DNA of 64,000 nucleotides from CASFRF01 sp031549345 (GTDB lineage: Bacteria; Verrucomicrobiota; Lentisphaeria; Victivallales; Victivallaceae). The notes beneath the pieces were generated by a model. The model saw only the letters and a list, made by a program, of their open reading frames with translations, had not been told where the DNA came from and searched no databases. Location: contig JAVBPY010000009.1 of the NCBI GenBank assembly GCA_031549345.1, positions 100,733-164,732 on the forward strand, written 5' to 3'. Within the stretch, counting starts at the first letter, position 1. Each line of letters begins with the position of its first letter. Made by a program: the position numbers and the translations under genes. Below are positions 17,807 through 25,974 of the stretch, piece after piece.

Positions 17807-20800
17807 ATTCGATTCCTTCCGCGCCCCCCTTGAAGGTGTTACCCTGGTCGAGGCCGGGGCGGGGACGGGAAAAACCTACAACATTCAGAATCTTTTCCTC
17901 CGTTTGCTTCTTCGCCCTTCCGCGCCGTTGCCCATCGGCAAGATCCTGGTTGTAACGTTCACCGAAGCGGCTACGGCGGAACTGCGGGAAAGGATCCGCC
18001 GGATCTTGGCCAGTGCCTTGGCGATGCTCGAAAACCACCCCCTCCCCGATCCCGCCGAGTATGAACGTCTGACGGAGCTTCTGCAAAACACCGCCCCGGA
18101 AACAGCGGCGGAGTTGCTCCGCGCCGCGTTGCGGAATTTTGACGAAGCGGCGATTTCCACCATCCACGGTTTCTGTTGGCGGATGCTTCAGGAAAACGCG
18201 TTTGAAAGCGGTGTCCGCTATGGTCTGGAATTGCAGAAAGATCCCGGAGCGATCCGCCAAACCCTCGCGCTCGACGCGTACCGGCGCGAGATGATCCCCG
18301 CCTCGCGTTTCAAAGCGGCCATCTGGCAGGTGCTCGGCTTCACCGGAGAAAGCCTGGAGAAAAAGTTGCGTCCGGCCCTGGAAAATCCGGAGCTCCTTCT
18401 TCATTACGGAGTCCCCATCAAACCCCAGGAAGAAGCCCTCCAAGCCTTGGAGGAAACCTGGGAACGTCTCCGCGGCGCCGCCATGGAAGATGTACTCCCC
18501 CTTCAAACGGCGACATTGGCGAAATTCGACTTTGAAACACGCCGGAATGCCGCCCAAAGCGCCTGCGCGGAAAATACGCCGGAACTGCTTGCAACGTTTC
18601 TTCCCCTCCTTGATTTCCCCTCTCACCTACGGGCCAAAACGCCGGCTGATTTCGCCGGACGCATCCAAGCGACCCCCTTCTTCGTTGCACTGGAAGCGTT
18701 GCGCGACGCGTTGGATGTTTACCGCGCCGCCGTGTTGAACGGTGTGCTTGTCCGCATTCGCGCTGATTTTGAAGCCCGGAAAAACCGTGATAATTTTATG
18801 ACGTTCGACGACCTCCTGCGCCGCCTCGACGAACGGCTGTGCAGCGAAACAGGCGAAGTACTCGCACGGAGCATCCGCAACCAGTACGGAGCCGCGCTGG
18901 TCGATGAATTCCAGGACACGGACCCTGTGCAATTCCGCATTTTCCGCCGTATTTTCGCCGGTTCCCCCAACCACGGGTTCTTTATGATCGGCGACCCCAA
19001 GCAGGCGATTTACGCCTTTCGCGGCGGGGATATCCATGCGTATTTGCATGCAAGGACACTGGCGGAACGAAGCGCCACCCTTACGCGCAACTTCCGCTCC
19101 TCCCCCGCGCTCGCGGCGGAATTCAATACTCTTTGGGGAACGCACCCCAGCCCCTTCGCGTTGGAAGGGATCGCATTTCCACCGGTGCGCGCAACGGAAC
19201 GGCCCGGTTTGTTGCGGAATCATCAAACGGACACGCATCCGTTGCGTTTCCTCGTCCCCGCGCGCGCCAGTGCCGACGAAGCCTTGCAACTTGCCGCCCT
19301 GGAAGTCCGGCGGATTTTCAGCGGCGCGGAAGATATTCGAATTCCACAGCCTGACGGTTCGTTCCGCCCGATACGTTTCGACGATTTGGCCATTCTCGTT
19401 CGAAGCAACCGCGCGGGCCCTCCGATGTTGGAATTCCTGAATCAACTGAATATTCCGGCCGTATGGGGAAAAGACGGCAATGTCTTCGATGCGCCGGAGG
19501 CGACTGAAATAGAAACGCTCCTGCGCGCTGTTTTGGATAACTCGGATCCCGGCGCGGCCGCCATGCTGCTTGCGGGTGAATTTCACAACGTATGCGGCGC
19601 GGAAATCCTCCGCCGCCGCGAAAGCGGAGAATTTGCCGGCTTTCAGCGGCAATTGGCGCGCCTCGCCGGGTATTGGGAGAAGGAATCCTTCCTCGCCATG
19701 CTCCACGCATACATGCACACGTTCAAGATACGCGAACACCTGATCTCCCTCCCGCAGGGGGAGCGGAAGTTGACCAACCTCCTCCACCTCGGGGAAATTT
19801 TGCATGGCGCGGCCCTGGAACGCCGCCTCGCCCCGGCGGGGCTGCACCGTTTCCTCCTCCGTCAACTCAATCCGGCCACGCGCGACGAAGAGGATGCGTA
19901 CGAACTCCGGTTGGCCACAGAGCGTTCGGCGGTCCGCATCCTGACCATTCACAGCAGCAAAGGCCTGGAGTTTCCCCTTGTTCTCCTGCCTGATTTGTAC
20001 AAACCGCGCTGGAAAGGGGCATCCTCCGGAGCGGCGATCAGCCATGCTCCGGACGGACGGCGCGAACTGGATCTTTCAGCGCAAGCGGAGCTGCACGAAC
20101 GAGGTGAATCCGAATGGCTTCAGGAATCGCTCCGCCTTGCCTACGTGGCCATTACGCGGGCGGTTTATTCCTGTACCGTTCTCTTCCCGGCAAACACAAA
20201 AGAAGGCCCCCTCCGCCACCTCCTCCCGGAAATTCCCGCGCGCCTCCAAACACCGTTGCCGCCGGAGGATTGGACGCCCCTCCCCGTTACGTCGCCTACA
20301 CCCGGAACCGGCGCGGCGCGAGTTTTCAGCGCAGACATCGCCGCGAACTGGAGGGTATGCAGTTTTTCCACCCTGAGCGCAAACGCTCCGGCGGAGTACG
20401 CCGCCGCCGACCGCGATGCCGCCACCGACCGACCGGAACCGGTTTTGGAGGAACCATCCGGCATTTTCCTCTTCCCCGCCGGGGCCCGTTCCGGCGACTG
20501 CTGGCATAAAATATTCGAGGACATCGACTTCGACGCATCTTACGAAGCGATCCGCGCCTGTGCCGCCGAGCAGCTTCGCTTCCACTCCCTCCTGGGGCAA
20601 AGTGCGGAAACGGCGGAAACACGCATCGGTCAAACCTGCGACATGCTCCGCCATGTGCTCCAATCACCCCTCCCCGGCGTCGATTTCCGCCTCCGCGACA
20701 TCGGACGGGCGGATCGCCTGAGCGAGCTGGAATTTCACTACGCCTTCCGCCGTTCATTCGACAGCGCGAGCCTCGCGGCGTTTCTGCGTCAAAAAGGATA

Positions 20801-21191
20801 TCCTCTGCCGGGAAAATGGGAACATGCCATCGACGGCGGTTTTATGACCGGATTCATCGACCTTATTTTCCGTTGCAACGGCAAATATTACATCGCGGAC
20901 TGGAAATCGAACTCCATCGGCCGTTCCTTCACCAACTTCCACCGCGCCGGGCTGGCGCGCGAAATGGAACGCCACGCCTACTGCCTGCAATATTTGATCT
21001 ACACCGTGGCGCTGGTCAAATTTTTACGCCAGAGGCTCGGAACGTTCGGCGCAGCGGAGTACGAACGTTCTTTCGGCGGAGTCTTCTATTTCTTTGTACG
21101 CGGCATCGACCGCACCGTGCCGGAACGTGGAATCTGGTTCGACCGCCCGGATTATGCGACAATCGCCGAACTTGAGGAGATGATCGGATGA
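17799..21191 (+). CDS. recB: Exodeoxyribonuclease V, beta subunit (RecB)
   Basis: 1130 residues. Helicase motifs are all visible: Walker A EAGAGTGKTYNIQNL near residue 14, VDEFQDTDPVQFRIF near 367, GDPKQAIYAFRGGD near 396, TRNFRSSPALA near 427, TIHSSKGLEFPLVLLPDL near 715 and LAYVAITRA near 778. The C-terminal nuclease carries GFIDLIFRCNGKYYIADWKS near 1018, with the D and DWKS of the RecB nuclease site, then YCLQYLIYTVAL. RecB is the 3'-5' helicase and sole nuclease of RecBCD. The ATG at 17799 lies 8 bases before the recC stop. In contrast to E. coli there is no ptrA between recC and recB. Confidence 0.95.
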   Translation: MNEFDSFRAPLEGVTLVEAGAGTGKTYNIQNLFLRLLLRPSAPLPIGKILVVTFTEAATAELRERIRRILASALAMLENHPLPDPAEYERLTELLQNTAPETAAELLRAALRNFDEAAISTIHGFCWRMLQENAFESGVRYGLELQKDPGAIRQTLALDAYRREMIPASRFKAAIWQVLGFTGESLEKKLRPALENPELLLHYGVPIKPQEEALQALEETWERLRGAAMEDVLPLQTATLAKFDFETRRNAAQSACAENTPELLATFLPLLDFPSHLRAKTPADFAGRIQATPFFVALEALRDALDVYRAAVLNGVLVRIRADFEARKNRDNFMTFDDLLRRLDERLCSETGEVLARSIRNQYGAALVDEFQDTDPVQFRIFRRIFAGSPNHGFFMIGDPKQAIYAFRGGDIHAYLHARTLAERSATLTRNFRSSPALAAEFNTLWGTHPSPFALEGIAFPPVRATERPGLLRNHQTDTHPLRFLVPARASADEALQLAALEVRRIFSGAEDIRIPQPDGSFRPIRFDDLAILVRSNRAGPPMLEFLNQLNIPAVWGKDGNVFDAPEATEIETLLRAVLDNSDPGAAAMLLAGEFHNVCGAEILRRRESGEFAGFQRQLARLAGYWEKESFLAMLHAYMHTFKIREHLISLPQGERKLTNLLHLGEILHGAALERRLAPAGLHRFLLRQLNPATRDEEDAYELRLATERSAVRILTIHSSKGLEFPLVLLPDLYKPRWKGASSGAAISHAPDGRRELDLSAQAELHERGESEWLQESLRLAYVAITRAVYSCTVLFPANTKEGPLRHLLPEIPARLQTPLPPEDWTPLPVTSPTPGTGAARVFSADIAANWRVCSFSTLSANAPAEYAAADRDAATDRPEPVLEEPSGIFLFPAGARSGDCWHKIFEDIDFDASYEAIRACAAEQLRFHSLLGQSAETAETRIGQTCDMLRHVLQSPLPGVDFRLRDIGRADRLSELEFHYAFRRSFDSASLAAFLRQKGYPLPGKWEHAIDGGFMTGFIDLIFRCNGKYYIADWKSNSIGRSFTNFHRAGLAREMERHAYCLQYLIYTVALVKFLRQRLGTFGAAEYERSFGGVFYFFVRGIDRTVPERGIWFDRPDYATIAELEEMIG

Positions 21192-22765
21192 CGGAAGATT
21201 TTTTCGACGACGCGGAACGGGAATTCGGCGACTTGCTCTTCCGTCTTTCCTCCCCGCAAGACCCGAAAATGGGGCGCGCCGGAGCGCTGGCTCTCCGTGC
21301 CGTGCGCGAGGGGCACAGCTGCCTCACCCCGTTGGACACGGACCTTCGTGAAGCACTGCTGCGCCAAAAACACCTCGCATCCCGGAACCCTGCCGATAGA
21401 ACGCCGCTGGTCCTGCGCGGGGACCGCCTTTATCTGCATAAATATCTTTGTTACGAACGGGAGATCGCCGCGGCCATCCGGGAACGCCGCGCCCTCCCCG
21501 ACCTCCCCGCCGTCGCGGCCGAAAAGGCGCACCGCTATTTCGCCGCCGCGCCGGAGGGCGAACAAACGCGCGCCGCGCACCTTGCCCTGACACGCCCCTT
21601 CGCCGTAATCACCGGAGGCCCCGGAACGGGGAAAACAACGGTGATCGCCGCCATCCTCGCGCTGGAACTCACCCGCGCGCCGGAACTTTCCATCGCGCTG
21701 GCCGCACCGACCGGGAAAGCGAAAGCACGCCTGGCGGAAGCCATTGCCGGCGAAATCCCCAACCTCCTTCTCCCTGCCCGGGAACGGTTGCACAATCTTT
21801 CCATCCAGACTCTCCATCGACTCCTCGGCTTCCGCCCCGACGCGGCGGAGCCGAAGCACAACCAAGAAAATCCCCTCGACGCGGATCTGGTGATTCTGGA
21901 TGAAGCATCCATGGTGTCCTTGCCTTTGATGGCGCGCCTTGTCCGGGCGTTGAAACCGGGCGCCCGACTCCTCCTCCTCGGCGATCCGAATCAGCTTTCG
22001 AGCGTGGAAACAGGGAGCGTCCTCGCAGATATCTGCCGGAGCTCCGTGCAACTCGACATCGCCCGCCTGACAATAAATCACCGCGCCCGGGAAAACAAAG
22101 AGCTTGTCGAATGCAGCGAAGCGTTGATCAATGCATCGCAACTCCTCGATGTGCAGACGGAAAAGTTCCGCTCCGCGCCGCTCCCTCCGCCGCAGGAACT
22201 CCGCGCCGCGCTGGCTCACCGCCTCCGGGGATGGGGGTTGTCGGACTGGAAAAACGCAGCGTCCCCCAAGGAAGCATTCGCGTACGCGCGAAAGGCGAAA
22301 ATTCTCGCAGGAATGCGCGAAGGACTCTACGGCGTAGGCAATTTGAACGCTCTTTGCGCCGACATTCTCGAACTCCCGCCGGAGGCGGACGGCGCACCCG
22401 TCATGATCCTCGCCAACGATCGCCGCACAGGATTGAACAACGGCGACATCGGCGTCCGCTGGCGGGGACGCGTATACTTTGAGGAGCCGGACCGTTCGTT
22501 CCTCCCGGAAGAACTCCCCATCCACGAACCGGTCTTCGCCATGACGGTGCACAAATCGCAGGGATCGGGATTCGACGACGTGCTTCTTCTCCTCGGCCCC
22601 GGCGACAACCCGGTGCTGACCCGGGAGCTCCTGTACACGGGCATGACGCGCACACGCCGACGTTTTGAACTCTGGACACCCGAAGAACTCCTGCAAAAAG
22701 TCATTCAACGCCCGACGGTCCGCTACTCCGGACTCTCGGAAGAACTGGAAGGAAAGATCGTATGA
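21188..22765 (+). CDS. recD: Exodeoxyribonuclease V, alpha subunit (RecD)
   Basis: 525 residues, somewhat shorter than E. coli RecD (608). Helicase motifs: ITGGPGTGKTTVIAAILALE near residue 140, VILDEASMVSLPLMARLVR near 236, LLGDPNQLSSVETGSVLADI near 263, FAMTVHKSQGSGFDDVLLLL near 449 and LLYTGMTRTRRRFELW near 481. RecD is the 5'-3' helicase that with RecB unwinds broken ends for recombinational repair and foreign DNA breakdown. It overlaps recB and the next gene by 4 bases each, so the order recC-recB-recD is tightly coupled. The start ATG is set by the overlap with the recB stop. Confidence 0.95.
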   Translation: MTEDFFDDAEREFGDLLFRLSSPQDPKMGRAGALALRAVREGHSCLTPLDTDLREALLRQKHLASRNPADRTPLVLRGDRLYLHKYLCYEREIAAAIRERRALPDLPAVAAEKAHRYFAAAPEGEQTRAAHLALTRPFAVITGGPGTGKTTVIAAILALELTRAPELSIALAAPTGKAKARLAEAIAGEIPNLLLPARERLHNLSIQTLHRLLGFRPDAAEPKHNQENPLDADLVILDEASMVSLPLMARLVRALKPGARLLLLGDPNQLSSVETGSVLADICRSSVQLDIARLTINHRARENKELVECSEALINASQLLDVQTEKFRSAPLPPPQELRAALAHRLRGWGLSDWKNAASPKEAFAYARKAKILAGMREGLYGVGNLNALCADILELPPEADGAPVMILANDRRTGLNNGDIGVRWRGRVYFEEPDRSFLPEELPIHEPVFAMTVHKSQGSGFDDVLLLLGPGDNPVLTRELLYTGMTRTRRRFELWTPEELLQKVIQRPTVRYSGLSEELEGKIV

Positions 22766-25635
22766 AATGGGCAGCCGCTTTTTTCGCCATGGTTTGTATC
22801 GCTGCAAACGCGGATGATTTTTCGCCGCCGGAAGTTGCGCCGGAGGTCATGACCATCGGGCGCATGGATACGCCGCCCACGCTGGACGGGAGTTTTGCCG
22901 ATTGGCCCGCCGACACAAGCGTCATCCTCCTCGGGACACAGGAGAACACCTCTCGCCGCCGGGTCGGCTGGACGGGAACGGCCGATTGCAGCGGAGCGAT
23001 CCGGCTGGCCTGGGACGCGAAGTACCTGTATTTCGGCGCGGAAATTGCCGACGACGTGGTCAAAAACGCCGACACACCCGCCGCGATCTGGCAGGGCGAC
23101 GGGTTTGAACTTTTTTTCAACATCCATCCCGATCAGCAGCGGGTGGATGGCTTCTGGCAAATCGCCCTCGTCCCCCCCTTGGGGCCGAATGCGAAAATCC
23201 GCGCTTCGGGCCCGCAGAGAGATTTTGAAGATGTGGAAGGCGCGGCCGTCGTCCGTCCCAAAGGCTACGCGCTGGAGTGCCGGATACCCTGGAAAAACCT
23301 CACCGGCTTTACCCCTGAAAACGGAACATCCCTCGGCTTCCAGGTCTACATCAACGACCGCGACGCGAACAACAGAAAAACACAGCTGATGTGGTACCCG
23401 AGCGCGATCTCCTTCTCGCGCCCCCGCCATACGAACATCCTCCTCCTGCGCGATCAGGGCGACACAACGCTGCCACGCATCGTCGCGGGGCCGACAACGT
23501 GGTGCGTAACGCACCCGGAAACAATGCGGCTGAGCGCCATTGCAAATGCTCCCGGCGCACGCACCGCGCACATCACGCGCCTTGCGAACCCGAAAGAAAC
23601 CGTGGCGTTCGACCTGGCCCCCGCCGGGGAAAGCATTGCCGTCGGCCAGGGGCAATACAGTATAAAGGGACTCGAAGGTGAAACCGTCTTCGAGGTTGCC
23701 GTTCAAGACGCCACGGGAACGACCCTCGACGTAAATTACTTCACCGTCAACCTGATGGGAACGCGCTTCGTCGAAATGCAAAAGAAACACGACGCGCTGA
23801 AAAAACGGATCGCCGCATTGGGAAATGTCGATGAGGAAGCGTTTGCGGGCCTCAAGGCATGGATGACACGACTTTCCGCCTTCTACGCCAACGAGGCGCA
23901 CCCCACCACCCTGAGCGGGTTCCTCTGCGACCGGATGCTGGCGGAGCTCCGCGATCTGGAAAACGCCCTCGCCCTTCTGGAATCGGGCAAAGATCCGTAC
24001 ACCGGGCGCACGGGAGCATTCGTCCGCGCATACCGCTCGCCCCTGACACAGGGATACCGCGCCTGCGGTCTGTACGTTCCGGAAACATACACCGGCAAGG
24101 AACCCATGCCGCTTGTACTTTTCCTGCACGCCATTTTCGCGGACGAACGCCAGATATCCACGCTTACACCGCACTTCCGCGACCTCGGAGCGATCGTCCT
24201 GCAAGCGCCGTCGTACCGTCAATTCGATTGGAGCGGCGTCAGCGCGGCGGAAACATGGGCGGGGCTGGAGTATGTCCGCAAACACTACAACATCGATCCG
24301 GAGCGCATCACGCTTTTCGGCATCCACGGCGGCGGGCGCGGCGCATGGCAGCTTGCCTCCGGCCGCCCCGACATCTGGGCCGCCGCCGCGCCCCTTCTTT
24401 CCGGAATCGACGCGCGGCCGAATTACCCGGCGCTCCGGCTTTACCCCGAGTACTACGAAACAGCCACGCGCGTGCGCATCCCCTATCCTCAATACAAAAC
24501 ACCGCCCCCGCCGGAAGCGATCACTTCCCCGCTTGAACGGAAATTATTCGAGAAAGCCTCGCTCGCCGTTCCCCTGGAAAACATAAAAACACTCCCCTTG
24601 CGAAGCGCCTATGGGGAAGACGGGCCCGACGGCGCGGCGGAACGCCTTGCCATGCAAAAACGTTTTGCGAACATGGGTGTTCCCTTGCGGACGCATTACG
24701 AAGCCGGCATGATGCACGGGAGCATGCCCGACGAATCGCGCGATCCGAACTTTTACCGCTGGCTCGTTTCCCACAAACGCCCTCCGTATCCGCATAAAGT
24801 ATCGCTGACCGTCCCGGAACTCCGGTACAATACCGCGTGGTGGGTACGCGTCGACGCGTTGACATCGCCCGCCGAAATCGCGCAAGTCCATGCGGAGTAC
24901 GGAAAAGACAACGTTACGGTGCAAACAAAGAATGTATCGGCATTTTCACTCCTCCTCGACGAACGTCTTGCCCCGGCTCCAAGTGTTCTTCCCGTGGTTA
25001 TCGACGGATGCACAATCCCGGATGTGAAGATTCCCGCCACGATTTCCTTCATCCGTACGGGAATAAACACATGGAAAACCGGCCCCATCCCCGCCGGAAA
25101 GCGCCATGGCCTCTCCGGGCCCATCAACGATTTCCAGTTTGACCGCTTTATCTTTGTCTACGGCACGCAAGGCGACAAAGCGCAACAGGAGAAACGCGTC
25201 CGCAAAATGGCAGATTGGGGCCTTGGCGCTGTTTTCACCGTCAAAGCGGATACGGAAATTACCGAGGACGATATGGGCTCCGGAACAATCATCTGCGTAG
25301 GAACGCCCGCCGACAACGTTCTCCTGAGAAAAATGGAGAAGCAGCTCCCGATTGCCTGGAAAGATCAAGCGTTGGAAATCGGCGGCATCAAGATAGAAAA
25401 GCCGGGCGCGGGCGCGTGCCTGATCTACCCGAATCCCCTGGCCCCCGGGCGCTATGTTGTTGTTGTAAGTGCCGTTGACGAACCAGGCTACGCCGTCTGG
25501 AACTTCCGCGATCCCGGCGGGGACTATGTGATGGGCAATGTAACGACGCTCGACGGAAAATCCGCCTTCAACCCCCTTGTTCGCGGCTGGTTCGACAACC
25601 AATGGACATGGCAGCAATCGTTGACCGTTCAATAG
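22762..25635 (+). CDS. Secreted CBM9-like / alpha-beta hydrolase protein lacking the serine nucleophile
   Basis: 957 residues; signal peptide MKWAAAFFAMVCIAANA. Residues about 30-240 resemble a CBM9 domain (TPPTLDGSFADWP, LAWDAKYLYFGAEI, WQGDGFELFFN, ALECRIPWKNL). Residues about 410-675 are an esterase-type alpha/beta hydrolase (PLVLFLHAIF, DPERITLFGIHGGG, AWQLASGRPDIWAAAAPLL). The family has G-x-S-M-GG at the nucleophile; here it is G-I-H-G-GG, with a His codon at 24325-24327 (residue 522). A later MMHG (residue about 651) fits the catalytic histidine. The C-terminal 270 residues are beta-rich and unrecognised. It begins in a 4-base overlap with recD, although the product is extracytoplasmic. 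Possibly a glycan-binding pseudoenzyme; activity is doubtful. Confidence 0.75.
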   Translation: MKWAAAFFAMVCIAANADDFSPPEVAPEVMTIGRMDTPPTLDGSFADWPADTSVILLGTQENTSRRRVGWTGTADCSGAIRLAWDAKYLYFGAEIADDVVKNADTPAAIWQGDGFELFFNIHPDQQRVDGFWQIALVPPLGPNAKIRASGPQRDFEDVEGAAVVRPKGYALECRIPWKNLTGFTPENGTSLGFQVYINDRDANNRKTQLMWYPSAISFSRPRHTNILLLRDQGDTTLPRIVAGPTTWCVTHPETMRLSAIANAPGARTAHITRLANPKETVAFDLAPAGESIAVGQGQYSIKGLEGETVFEVAVQDATGTTLDVNYFTVNLMGTRFVEMQKKHDALKKRIAALGNVDEEAFAGLKAWMTRLSAFYANEAHPTTLSGFLCDRMLAELRDLENALALLESGKDPYTGRTGAFVRAYRSPLTQGYRACGLYVPETYTGKEPMPLVLFLHAIFADERQISTLTPHFRDLGAIVLQAPSYRQFDWSGVSAAETWAGLEYVRKHYNIDPERITLFGIHGGGRGAWQLASGRPDIWAAAAPLLSGIDARPNYPALRLYPEYYETATRVRIPYPQYKTPPPPEAITSPLERKLFEKASLAVPLENIKTLPLRSAYGEDGPDGAAERLAMQKRFANMGVPLRTHYEAGMMHGSMPDESRDPNFYRWLVSHKRPPYPHKVSLTVPELRYNTAWWVRVDALTSPAEIAQVHAEYGKDNVTVQTKNVSAFSLLLDERLAPAPSVLPVVIDGCTIPDVKIPATISFIRTGINTWKTGPIPAGKRHGLSGPINDFQFDRFIFVYGTQGDKAQQEKRVRKMADWGLGAVFTVKADTEITEDDMGSGTIICVGTPADNVLLRKMEKQLPIAWKDQALEIGGIKIEKPGAGACLIYPNPLAPGRYVVVVSAVDEPGYAVWNFRDPGGDYVMGNVTTLDGKSAFNPLVRGWFDNQWTWQQSLTVQ

Positions 25636-25695
25636 GGTTTGGAAGAGTGGCTGGTCGGGGTGGCTGGGTAATGGGGCCCGCCCCTTGGAGACCTC

Positions 25696-25742
25696 GCACA
25701 AGGTCGCGGCCTTGATGCGCCTGCTTTACGGCGGGTTAACGC
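25696..25742 (+). repeat. Two-stem interspersed repeat, copy A
   Basis: 47 bases that match 35094-35139 with four substitutions and one extra base. The first stem is GCACAAGG with CCTTG-a-TGC; the second is the degraded form of CCCGCC-TTAC-GGCGGG. It starts 61 bases after a plus-strand stop codon. Confidence 0.7.
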
Positions 25743-25791
25743 AAAGCACCACACAAAGCTTTGAACAAGAAAGTACAAGCTTAATATTGCA

Positions 25792-25810
25792 TGTAAGCGA
25801 AGCGCTTACA
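25792..25810. other. Hairpin or operator-like inverted repeat
   Basis: TGTAAGCG (25792-25799), a 3-base loop and CGCTTACA (25803-25810), with TGCA flanks that extend the symmetry after one extra base. No T run follows, so it looks more like a protein site than a terminator. Confidence 0.4.
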
Positions 25811-25898
25811 ATGCATGTACCTATTCTTTTTCATGGTACCTGCTTTTGAGAAAAGCAAGGCAATACCCCATTGTATCCGATATGTCCTCCGGGGGAGC

Positions 25899-25926
25899 TT
25901 GACAAACAAAGAAAATAAAGTACATT
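25899..25926 (+). promoter_or_regulatory. Sigma-70-type promoter of the orphan two-TM gene
   Basis: TTGACA (25899-25904), 16 bases, TACATT (25921-25926). A strong ribosome binding site AAGGAGGA (25963-25970) precedes the TTG start at 25975. Confidence 0.6.
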
Positions 25927-25974
25927 CTTTACAACCAACAAGATAACTTTAACTCCGGCAAGAAGGAGGATCTT

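Larger units (their letters stand above)
25636..25974. other. 339-base intergenic region with repeat, hairpins and a promoter
   Basis: No credible gene. In order it holds one copy of a two-stem repeat (25696-25742), a hairpin TGTAAGCG-AAG-CGCTTACA (25792-25810), a hairpin TGCTTTT-GAG-AAAAGCA (25841-25857), a short CTCC-GGG-GGAG stem near 25886-25897 and a promoter (25899-25926) for the next gene. It is clearly richer in A+T after 25740 than its flanks. Confidence 0.6.

Noticed and set aside
25841..25857. TGCTTTT/AAAAGCA hairpin as a terminator
   Set aside because: A 3-base loop and no T run after it on either strand; kept only as a structural note.
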